Assembly: GCA_013003415.1 (NCBI GenBank)
Contig: JABDJR010000442.1
Span: 1 to 11,117, forward strand
Direction of reading: 5' to 3'
DNA length: 11,117 nucleotides
DNA from: Candidatus Eiseniibacteriota bacterium
Lineage (GTDB): Bacteria; Eisenbacteria; RBG-16-71-46; JABDJR01
Part shown: positions 1 through 6,527 of the stretch, in pieces
How the letters are laid out: each line of letters begins with the position of its first letter
Numbering within the stretch: the first letter of the stretch is position 1
Notes under the pieces: generated by a model
Database searches by the model: none
Seen by the model: only the letters and a program-made list of their open reading frames with translations
What the model was told of the DNA's origin: nothing
Program-made: the position numbers and the translations under genes

Positions 1-1897
1 GCACGAGGCCCTCAAACTTGAGTTGCGAGCCCAGGCCCATGACGTCGGGAACCGAGGTGGCAATGTAGATGGGTTTCTTCCACTCGTTCTCGCGAATGAT
101 CTGATCCCCCGCGAGTTCACGAACTGAAACGTCGCGCCCGGGATCGGCGCCGATGGCGCGGAGGCTCTCCAAAATGTACTGCAGGGACTCGTTGTCCCAG
201 TGCTGAGAAACCTCGGTTGGAATCCGCACCTGGCGCCCCTGGGCGGTGGCGCTGGCAATGACGTACTCCAAGGCAATATAAATGGATTCGATTTGCCCGT
301 CGGTCCACACGATAGGGAGCTGCGGATCAAGATCGCGGAGCTGCTTGATATACCAAGGTGTATTTAAGAGGCTCAGGTTCACCACGCGCACATCTTTGCG
401 GACACCCTCGACTTCCTGGAGATACCAAAGTGGGAAGGTGTCGTTGTCTCCGTTCGTGAAGAGGATCGCGCCTTCTTCACATCCCATAAGCATATTGTGG
501 GCGTAGTTCTCGGCCAAAACATATCCGCGCCGATCGTGGCTTCTCCAATTGTGCGCCAAAGGCAACAGCGCCATCATCACAAACAGCGCCCCAAGAATGG
601 CCGTCATGGACTTCTTGCCGCCAAAGTTCTTGCTCAGCCAATGCAGAACGAAAGCAGAGCCGATGCCGATCCAGATCGACATGAACTGGAAGTTCTGAAC
701 AAAGAAGTAGTCGCGTTCGCGAACTTCACCCTGGCGGAAGTTCATGTAGAACACCATGCCGGGCCCAAGCAAACCAAATAAGGCAAAGGTGATCGCCGAC
801 TGCTTCTTGTCGCGCATGAACTGAACCACCGCTCCCACTGCACCAATGGCCAAGGGAATGAGCGCGGTCAGCTTCGAACCGTAAAGTGTGAAATTCCACA
901 TCATGTAGCGGAGCCACATGTGATCGATCTGATACCAGACGGGAGCTTTTCGATCGAAGGGCGATCCGGGTTTGTACTGATCGCGAATGAGCATTTCCCA
1001 GAGAGCCTGCCAGTTGCCGGGGGCGCCTTCATTGATGACCGGGTTTAGGTTGGAGCGGATCATGAGGTAGAAATGAACCGAGAGACCCAGGATAAATAGG
1101 ACCGAGGAGAAGAACGCAAGGCGGTGAAGGCGACCGCTCAGGAGCCACATGATGAGCGTGACCACAAGCACGAACGGCGCCCACAGGAAGGTGAGGCCGT
1201 TGATTCCGATACCGAGGGAGAGAGTGACAATGGCCCACCCAAGGTAGTTCCACTGTTTGAGATAGTGTGGACGACAAACAAAAACGAAGATCACCGCGGG
1301 CCATGCCGCGATCGCCACCTGGAGATGGATCCCTACGCCGATACCCACAATGTAGGTAATGAGAAGCAAGAGGCCATCTTCTGTTCCCTCATCGAGACGC
1401 TCTTGCCAGCGCATGATAAGCCAGATACAAAAGGTCATGATGGCGCAAGCGCCGGCGTAAACCTCGGCTTCAATCGCGTTGTCCCAAAAGGTCGTAGCAA
1501 AGGCGGCGATAAACGCAGCCACAATACCGGCCACATAACTCAGGACTTTGTGGTTCTCACCCTCTTCGGGTTTATAAACACTGCGAGTCATCTTCACCGT
1601 AATGAGGTAAGTGAAGAGGATGGTGATTGAGGAAGCCAAGGCGGAAAGCCAGTTCACCTGTTGGGCCACGGTTCCAATCGGAAGCATGGTGAAGATGCGG
1701 CCAATCAAGACGTAGAGCGGTGTTCCGGGGGGGTGAGGAATTCCTAGAATGAACGAGGTGGCGATGTACTCCCCAGCGTCCCAAAAAGGAACCGTGGGTG
1801 TGAGAGTGATGGTGTAGACCGCAATCGAAACAAGGAAAACCAAAGCGGCAATCCAAGTATTGGAGAGGTCATGGGTCCATCGGTTGGTTGCGTTCAA
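1..1897 (-). CDS. DUF2723 family multi-pass membrane protein (GT-C-like glycosyltransferase), 3' part outside window
   Basis: Reading the minus strand from a TTG at 1897 gives an uninterrupted frame of about 632 codons to the window edge; the C-terminus is missing. The first hydrophobic segment (about residues 15-33) is followed by the family signature FWDAGEY (38-44) and GIPHPPGTPLY (52-62). Many more membrane segments follow. A soluble-looking part begins near residue 480 with GDNDTFPLWY (483-492) and later NEWKKPIYIATSVPD. These are hallmarks of DUF2723, related to GT-C membrane glycosyltransferases and to the TMEM260 O-mannosyltransferases. The acidic residues D40 and E43, in the first loop after the first helix, sit where GT-C enzymes keep catalytic acids (inference). 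The TTG overlaps the TGA of the upstream glycosyltransferase as TTGA, and GGGGAG lies about 9 nt before it, which decides this start. Probable role: transfer of a lipid-linked sugar to an exported acceptor. The substrate is unknown. Confidence 0.9.
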   Translation of the reverse strand, partial: MNATNRWTHDLSNTWIAALVFLVSIAVYTITLTPTVPFWDAGEYIATSFILGIPHPPGTPLYVLIGRIFTMLPIGTVAQQVNWLSALASSITILFTYLITVKMTRSVYKPEEGENHKVLSYVAGIVAAFIAAFATTFWDNAIEAEVYAGACAIMTFCIWLIMRWQERLDEGTEDGLLLLITYIVGIGVGIHLQVAIAAWPAVIFVFVCRPHYLKQWNYLGWAIVTLSLGIGINGLTFLWAPFVLVVTLIMWLLSGRLHRLAFFSSVLFILGLSVHFYLMIRSNLNPVINEGAPGNWQALWEMLIRDQYKPGSPFDRKAPVWYQIDHMWLRYMMWNFTLYGSKLTALIPLAIGAVGAVVQFMRDKKQSAITFALFGLLGPGMVFYMNFRQGEVRERDYFFVQNFQFMSIWIGIGSAFVLHWLSKNFGGKKSMTAILGALFVMMALLPLAHNWRSHDRRGYVLAENYAHNMLMGCEEGAILFTNGDNDTFPLWYLQEVEGVRKDVRVVNLSLLNTPWYIKQLRDLDPQLPIVWTDGQIESIYIALEYVIASATAQGRQVRIPTEVSQHWDNESLQYILESLRAIGADPGRDVSVRELAGDQIIRENEWKKPIYIATSVPDVMGLGSQLKFEGLV

Positions 1898-3021
1898 GAT
1901 CGCTTCTCCCCGGAAATAATTTCTTCAATAAGCGCGAGTGTCTTCTGCGTGGTGTTTTCCCAATTAAACTCGGCCGCCCATTCCACGCCAGCTTTAGCCA
2001 TGGTGGCGGCAAGTTCATCGGTTTCGAGTAGCTTCAGCATCTTTTCGGTCAGCGCCGGTACGTCGCCATGGGGAACCAGGAAACCATTCTTCCCATCGAC
2101 TACCGATTCCTTAAGCCCGGGAGAGTTACTAGCAATCACGGCACACTCGCAAGCCCCTGCTTCAATCACCGACAACCCCCACCCTTCTTTGGGTGAGGTG
2201 TAGACCAAAACCCTGGAATTCTGGAGCAATTCGACTTTGTCCTGACCGCCCACAAACCCCGGAAACTTCACATGATCCGCCACTCCGTGATCCTTGGCAA
2301 TACGCTCTAAGGCATCGCGATAGTCCCCCTCTCCCACAATCCAATACTCCACGTCGGGCACTTTTTTGACGACTTCGGGAAGAGCCAAAATCGGAAGCTC
2401 AATGCCTTTGTACTTCTTCAAGCGACCCAGGTACACGAGTCGTTTGGGACGGTCGCCCATGGGAATTGGGCTTGGTTTGTAGAGGTCGTGATCCATGCCA
2501 CTGTGAATGATCCGGAGATGCTCTTTGGGGATGCCTCGCGCGAGTAAATCGTCATGGGTGGTGCCGGAAAGCACACTAAACATGCTCTTTTTGTAAACGC
2601 GCGGGATGAACCGTTCGTAGAGATAAACGTAGGCAGCAATGGGAAAGCTGGCTTGCTGAAACACGGTGGTGCCAAAGAGATGCGGCACAATAGCCAAAAC
2701 CGGCACCTTCGTGTGCTTGGGCATGAAGAACGGGATCTTGTTGATGTCTTCCGCAACGAGGTCGAAGCCCTGGGGCTCTAGATGTTTCTTGAAGTAGCGG
2801 GGTGCATCAAAGTTGAACGTATAGGTGGAACCGGTGCGATGAATGTCCATGGCACCAATGCGATCTCGCTGTTTGCATCCGGGAAACGATCCGGTGAGCA
2901 GAGTTACTTCATGCCCTTGCTCGGCGAGGCGGCCAAACACCTCTTCGATGATGACTTCGGCCCCACCCGCTTCCGGGTGTTTCATGTCTCGATAGGAAAC
3001 GAGGCAGATTTTATAGCCCAA
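1894..3021 (-). CDS. GT4-family glycosyltransferase (GT-B fold)
   Basis: A 375-residue protein with the layout of a GT-B retaining glycosyltransferase. The N-terminal domain opens with a beta strand and a donor/acceptor loop, PEAGGAEV (residues 16-23). The C-terminal domain starts near YLGRLKKYKG (197-206) and carries the E-x7-E motif EGWGLSVIE (E279, E287), followed by SNSPGLKESV (299-307), typical of glycosyl transferases group 1. No signal peptide or membrane helix is evident, so it is probably a cytoplasmic or peripheral enzyme using a nucleotide sugar. I place the start at TTG 3021, directly before the first strand (GYKICLVSY) and preceded by AAGGTGAG at SD distance. The frame stays open to an ATG at 3153, but the extra 44 residues are proline/arginine-rich and unlike the family. 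It precedes and overlaps the DUF2723 gene, suggesting one glycan or glycoprotein pathway. Sugar specificity cannot be read from the sequence. Confidence 0.9.
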   Translation of the reverse strand: MGYKICLVSYRDMKHPEAGGAEVIIEEVFGRLAEQGHEVTLLTGSFPGCKQRDRIGAMDIHRTGSTYTFNFDAPRYFKKHLEPQGFDLVAEDINKIPFFMPKHTKVPVLAIVPHLFGTTVFQQASFPIAAYVYLYERFIPRVYKKSMFSVLSGTTHDDLLARGIPKEHLRIIHSGMDHDLYKPSPIPMGDRPKRLVYLGRLKKYKGIELPILALPEVVKKVPDVEYWIVGEGDYRDALERIAKDHGVADHVKFPGFVGGQDKVELLQNSRVLVYTSPKEGWGLSVIEAGACECAVIASNSPGLKESVVDGKNGFLVPHGDVPALTEKMLKLLETDELAATMAKAGVEWAAEFNWENTTQKTLALIEEIISGEKRS

Positions 3022-3352
3022 GCTCTCACCTTGTTGAAGGATCCCCGACAGGGGTAAGTCATTCTCCCATTTGGGATTCAGGGGTAATCGAAGCCGAAGA
3101 GAATACCATGGGGGACCGGGACGGGAAAAGGTGAGGAACCCGGTCACGAGCACGCCAATTTGGCCTATTTTTGGGTGGGTGTCGATCTTTGGAGTGGTTG
3201 GGGTCGGAAAACCGTACCTTAGGTAAACGTTTGCCCCCCAAACACCGACTGTTAGGGTACAGGCGGGATGGAAATCGACCCTTCACGAGGGCGGATCATC
3301 CTCTAACTGACAATTATTAAATGATTTACAGAACAAGCTCGAAGGACCTGTC
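3022..3352. other. Divergent intergenic region between glycosyltransferase and sigma factor genes
   Basis: These 331 bp hold no convincing gene and must contain promoters for both directions. The last 45 bp before the sigma gene are clearly AT-richer (3311-3330) than the surroundings. A CTGACA at 3307-3312 resembles a -35 box, but no good -10 sits at standard spacing. Two small symmetric elements are visible: TACCT-T-AGGTA at 3215-3225 and CCCC-GACA-GGGG at 3043-3054, the latter just upstream of the glycosyltransferase start. GGAAAACC at 3207-3213 region followed by CGTTTG about 15 nt later is only loosely like an ECF promoter. I can name no promoter confidently. Confidence 0.5.
3049..3087. 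repeat. Pair of 9-bp direct repeats, 30 bp apart
   Basis: CAGGGGTAA occurs at 3049-3057 and again at 3079-3087, a 30-bp period close to three helical turns, in the leader of the glycosyltransferase gene. Same-face repeats at this spacing can be a regulator binding site, but two copies of a 9-mer may be chance. Confidence 0.3.
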
Positions 3353-3940
3353 TTGAGCGTCCTTCATCCCGATCTCGACCTTGCCCAGAGGGCTGCGGAC
3401 GGCGACAACGCCGCCTGGCGGGAGATTTATACCCAAAGTCGCGACCGCCTTTTTGCCCTGTTGGTCTACCACATCGGAAATCGGGAAGAAGCTATGGACG
3501 TTCTCCAAGAGACCTACCTGGCCGCGGTCAAGGGTCTCTCCCAATACAAGGGCACGGGAAGTTTAGAGAGCTGGCTCTGCGGCATTGCCCTTCGCCGCGC
3601 CCGAGACTGGAAGCGGCGCATGCTGCGGAAGTTTAAGAAGACAGATTCGATGGAAGACGCACACCCGGTGGAGGAAATTATCCCTCAACCGGATCCGGAA
3701 GAGAAACGACGGCTTCACGCCGCACTCAATACTCTGCCCGAGCGTCAACGAAGTGCTGTGTTGTTGCATGAGTGGCTCGGTTATTCCTTTGGGGAGATCG
3801 GAGAGATCCTGGGAATCAGCGAAGCCACCGCCCGAGTGCATAGTTTTCGAGCCCGCGAAACCTTGCGTGGCTTGCTAGGCGAAGACTCCGTCGGGAAAAT
3901 GAAATCCGACGCGATTTCTGAAGAAACAGGACTGCTATGA
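3353..3940 (+). CDS. ECF-type RNA polymerase sigma-70 factor
   Basis: A 195-residue protein, normal size for an extracytoplasmic-function sigma factor. Region 2 spans about residues 24-92, with the core-binding and -10 recognition part around NREEAMDVLQETYLAAVKG (43-61) and SLESWLCGIALRRARDWKRR (70-89). Region 4 spans about 117-175, with the TLPERQRSAVLLHEWLGYS stretch (127-145) and the helix-turn-helix FGEIGEILGISEATARVHSF (146-165). Regions 1 and 3 are absent, as expected for this class. The start is TTG 3353, preceded by GAAGGA at SD distance. The stop overlaps the ATG of the next gene (ATGA, 3937-3940), pointing to translational coupling with a membrane-bound partner that may control it. 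It probably directs transcription of its own operon and of envelope genes; the target promoter is not identifiable here. Confidence 0.93.
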   Translation: MSVLHPDLDLAQRAADGDNAAWREIYTQSRDRLFALLVYHIGNREEAMDVLQETYLAAVKGLSQYKGTGSLESWLCGIALRRARDWKRRMLRKFKKTDSMEDAHPVEEIIPQPDPEEKRRLHAALNTLPERQRSAVLLHEWLGYSFGEIGEILGISEATARVHSFRARETLRGLLGEDSVGKMKSDAISEETGLL

Positions 3941-5823
3941 AGAAGCTTTTTGATCGACACCAAAACCGCTTAAGCGTGCAGGAGGACCGCAAAGTTTGGT
4001 CGACCCTGAGTGACGCGGTGTCCAAACCCGAGAAGAAAAAGCGATCCCTTTGGGTTCCCTCGATTGCCTTGAGCGGCGTGGCGGCGCTAATTGCGGTGTT
4101 TGTCCTGGGACCGGATCAGCTCACGCAAGGAACGCAGGAAGCGTTTAAGCAACCGGGTGCGGATATCGCGCTGCAGAGCGAGCCGGATATGGAAGCGTTA
4201 CGTGCGGTTCCCTATCTCGACGGCTCCGATCAGAGCGCGGATGAACTTAGAGACCTTCGGGCGCAGACCCTCAAAGGGGAAGACGCTCCCGAGGGAGACG
4301 CCATACTTAACGACGAAACCACCCGACTTAAAGATCAAGACAACTCCGAAGCGAAGTCACTTCAGAAAGAAGACCGCCAAGAGAGCGCAGGATTTTCGAA
4401 AGCGGAAGACTTGGATGCCCAGGGGGGGCGAGAACTTTCCATTCCGGTAAAGGAGGAGGGTTCGACTTACCGGGAAGACCAAAAAAAGCAGGCCGCATCG
4501 GGGGTTGCTTCCAACGATCTCTCTAAGCCCGTTCGAAGTGGTGTGCCGAGCGATCAGAAAGTTCCGGTCGCCGGTAGCAAAGTCGTGGCCGAAAAAGTAG
4601 AGGGCACTGCGGACCGGGCTCCCCTTTCGGAGAGCCCGGGAAGTTCCTATGGAGCTCATCCCGTTCCCACCGAGCAAAAAGCCGCTCCGCCGACTCCGGT
4701 AACGGAGGCGGAAGTGATGGAAGAAGCCGGAGCGCTAAAAAAAACCGGAGCACTGGAAGAAGCCGGAGCGCTGGGGGAAGCTGAAGATCGAGACGAGTTC
4801 CTCGGCTGGGCGGAGCCTTCGACACCGATGGTTGAGCAAGGTGGGAATGAAAACCTCCTGCGCCGACGCATTCAAACCATGGCTCAAGAGAGCGAACCGG
4901 ACGATAGCCCGAAGCTGCGCAGAAACGCGAAGCCAAGTTCAGGCGACGATGGTGCTTCACCAAGTTTTCAGAAGACCACTGAAAATCTCGCCGCCGATGC
5001 CGTGAGCACCATCAAAAATAAAACCGCTCGCGGAAAATTTTGGAGTACCAGCGAGAGGACGCGTCTTTCGGTTGCACCAGCCCTCTCTTCACGGGCTTAC
5101 GAAGCGGTTGCGAAGGGCATCCGCGCAGGGCAACTTCCAGAACTTCAAGAAGTTCAGGTGGAGTCGTTTCTCAACCAAGTGCGGGTTCAGCCTTCGGCAA
5201 CCGAAAAACCGGTTTCTCTGGTGCTCGAGGCCGCGCCATCACCTTTTGGGGAAGCCACCACCTTGCTTCGCATCCAGTTGTTCACCGGTACGCCGGAGGG
5301 TTCCGCACAACTCGTTGCGCGCAATACCCGGGTTGAAGTTGAGTTTGAGCCCCGCGCTGTCGAAGGATTTCGACTCTTGGGCTATGCCACACCCAAACCT
5401 CCGACGAAGTTGGGAGCGGTAAGCTCTCCTAGGGGAGCCGATCTCTACCAAAACTCCAGCACCACAACCCTCGTTGAGCTTCAACTCGGCTCCGGGAACG
5501 CACCATCGGCCTTGGCCGTGGTCCGTGTTCGCTATGAAGACCCAAGCACGGGTCGAGTAGAAGAAATCTCCGAATCACTTATGCCCAGCGATGTGGAACC
5601 GCGTTGGGAGAACACGGATCCGAGTTTTGTGATCGATGCGGTGATGGCCGAGTTCGCGGAGACGCTCCAGGAACCGGACTCCCCCTTCCATGATCTGTAC
5701 GAAGTACTGGGCTTCGCCAGGCTGGCGAAGGACCGCATTGGGCCGGATCACCCATTCCACAATGAGCTTCCGGTGCTTCAGGAAGCGGCGCGGTTGCTTC
5801 GCGAGGACAAGCAGCAGCGCTAA
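3937..5823 (+). CDS. Membrane-anchored YfbK-like protein lacking the VWA domain; putative sigma-factor partner
   Basis: A 628-residue protein. Residues 1-37 are polar and basic (cytoplasmic), about 38-57 form one membrane helix, and 60-370 form a long Glu/Ser/Ala/Pro-rich linker with little predicted fold. Residues about 375-448 resemble the N-terminal domain found before VWA in YfbK-type proteins (GQLPELQEVQVESFLNQV, 398-415; APSPFGEATTLLRIQL, 433-448). Residues about 460-625 resemble the C-terminal DUF3520 domain (VEVEFEPRAVEGFRLLGYA, 466-484; VVRVRYEDP, 528-536; the FHDLYEVLGFARLA region, 584-597). Family members normally carry a VWA domain of roughly 180-200 residues between these. Here only about 12 residues separate them and no DxSxS metal site exists. 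The N-terminus shows no His/Cys zinc anti-sigma motif. The ATGA overlap with the sigma gene and the topology suggest an anti-sigma or envelope-sensing role, which is inference. AGGA precedes the ATG. Confidence 0.8.
   Translation: MKKLFDRHQNRLSVQEDRKVWSTLSDAVSKPEKKKRSLWVPSIALSGVAALIAVFVLGPDQLTQGTQEAFKQPGADIALQSEPDMEALRAVPYLDGSDQSADELRDLRAQTLKGEDAPEGDAILNDETTRLKDQDNSEAKSLQKEDRQESAGFSKAEDLDAQGGRELSIPVKEEGSTYREDQKKQAASGVASNDLSKPVRSGVPSDQKVPVAGSKVVAEKVEGTADRAPLSESPGSSYGAHPVPTEQKAAPPTPVTEAEVMEEAGALKKTGALEEAGALGEAEDRDEFLGWAEPSTPMVEQGGNENLLRRRIQTMAQESEPDDSPKLRRNAKPSSGDDGASPSFQKTTENLAADAVSTIKNKTARGKFWSTSERTRLSVAPALSSRAYEAVAKGIRAGQLPELQEVQVESFLNQVRVQPSATEKPVSLVLEAAPSPFGEATTLLRIQLFTGTPEGSAQLVARNTRVEVEFEPRAVEGFRLLGYATPKPPTKLGAVSSPRGADLYQNSSTTTLVELQLGSGNAPSALAVVRVRYEDPSTGRVEEISESLMPSDVEPRWENTDPSFVIDAVMAEFAETLQEPDSPFHDLYEVLGFARLAKDRIGPDHPFHNELPVLQEAARLLREDKQQR
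4720..4773 (+). repeat. Three tandem 18-bp coding repeats (EEAGAL / KKTGAL / EEAGAL)
   Basis: Three 18-bp units in frame encode residues 262-279 of the membrane-anchored protein. Units 1 and 3 share an identical 18-mer (4719-4736 and 4755-4772); unit 2 is diverged. An A8 run (4737-4744) lies inside the second unit, and a G7 run (4422-4428) lies further upstream in the same linker. The repeat could change copy number without breaking the frame. Confidence 0.8.
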
Positions 5824-5863
5824 ATCATCGGGCTTGCCGATCTACAAGAGGGCGATTCACAGT

Positions 5864-5918
5864 CCTCGCCCGAGAAGAGCCAAGCCCAACCCAACCTCGC
5901 AAGCCGCCTCGGGCGGGG
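5864..5918 (+). terminator. GC-rich stem-loop after the sigma/YfbK-like operon
   Basis: CCTCGCCCGAG (5864-5874) can pair along its full 11 nt with CTCGGGCGGGG (5908-5918), with one G-U pair in RNA and a 33-nt loop. A competing small hairpin, CCGCC-TCG-GGCGG (5904-5916), uses part of the same right arm. No U-run follows, so this is not a standard intrinsic terminator. It may stabilise a 3' end, mark Rho-dependent ending, or be an attenuator between 5823 and the gene at 6007. Confidence 0.35.
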
Positions 5919-5985
5919 CAAAACGCAACTTTCTCGCGAACCAAAACCCCGCATCCACTCAACTTTTGGGCCATATACGCCGATA

Positions 5986-6000
5986 CCTCCTTTCAGGAGG
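5986..6000 (+). promoter_or_regulatory. Hairpin that fully pairs the Shine-Dalgarno of the gene at 6007
   Basis: CCTCCT (5986-5991), loop TTC, AGGAGG (5995-6000) form a perfect 6-bp inverted repeat. The right arm is an ideal SD placed 6 nt before the ATG at 6007, so the left arm acts as an anti-SD. This is a simple way to keep translation low until the hairpin is opened. A weak TATACG at 5974-5979 could be a -10 box that would start the transcript near the hairpin, but no matching -35 is visible. Confidence 0.55.
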
Positions 6001-6006
6001 CAAGAC

Positions 6007-6393
6007 ATGTTGGTGGCGTTAAAACGACGAATTCAGAATGGTTGGTTAGGCGTGACAATGGGAGCGTACCTCGCTGCCGTCCCTTTCTTACCGCAAGATC
6101 CTCAGCTTTTTGCTCAGTTGTTCCCAAGCGATAACGGAGCCATCTACGACAAGGTTGAGAACAACAACGGCAAGCCTCTCGCCCTCACTTCGATCTACAT
6201 CCCCGAAATCGACATGCGATCCATTAGCGATAGTCGCGGCCGTTTTCAGATCGCAGACATACCCTCCGGCGAATACGAAGTCGTGTTCTCGCGCGTGGGG
6301 TATCTTCCGGAAGTGCATCGCATCAAGATTGAGCCGAACACGCGTTTGGCCGTCCCGTTGATCATGCGACGCGCACACGGGACCCGGGCCTAG
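6007..6393 (+). CDS. Small exported protein with a single carboxypeptidase-regulatory-like domain
   Basis: A 128-residue protein. Basic residues K6-R8 precede a moderately hydrophobic stretch (about 13-28), so it is probably exported by a signal peptide or held by an N-terminal anchor. Residues about 44-118 fit the beta-sandwich carboxypeptidase regulatory-like family (CarboxypepD_reg): an initial GAIYDKVENNNGKPLA, then SDSRGRFQIADIPSGEYEVV (74-93) and FSRVGYLPE (94-102). In FCB-type bacteria this domain often sits at the N-terminus of TonB-dependent receptors or in multi-domain surface proteins. Here it stands alone, with nothing recognisable downstream of the TAG. The ATG has a perfect AGGAGG 6 nt upstream, but this lies in a hairpin. 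It sits 183 bp after the sigma-partner gene on the same strand, so it may belong to the same regulon. Its binding partner is unknown. Confidence 0.8.
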   Translation: MLVALKRRIQNGWLGVTMGAYLAAVPFLPQDPQLFAQLFPSDNGAIYDKVENNNGKPLALTSIYIPEIDMRSISDSRGRFQIADIPSGEYEVVFSRVGYLPEVHRIKIEPNTRLAVPLIMRRAHGTRA

Positions 6394-6434
6394 CTCCTTC
6401 CGCATCAAGCCAACCTAGCTGTCCCTCTTTAGGC

Positions 6435-6451
6435 CGGCCGGAATGTGGCCG
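6435..6451 (+). terminator. Weak stem-loop after the gene at 6007
   Basis: CGGCC (6435-6439) and GGCCG (6447-6451) form a 5-bp stem with a 7-nt loop, followed by a T-rich but not continuous TTCTCAGATTCTTCC. The left arm overlaps a GGCCGGCC palindrome (6432-6439) that allows alternative pairing. It is possibly a poor terminator in the 134-bp gap before the next gene. Confidence 0.25.
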
Positions 6452-6527
6452 TTCTCAGATTCTTCCTGTATCTTGCTGAGTAGCCGCAAGGTCATGGGCT
6501 TATTCGGGCAATCCTAAGGAACAGTCT

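Noticed and set aside
1124..1630. Plus-strand open frame of 168 codons
   Set aside because: Antisense to the DUF2723 gene, whose protein has clear family motifs; the frame encodes a charged sequence with no recognisable feature.
3022..3153. N-terminal extension of the glycosyltransferase to an upstream ATG
   Set aside because: The 44 extra residues are Pro/Arg/Leu-rich and precede the natural first strand of the GT-B fold; TTG 3021 has a good SD.
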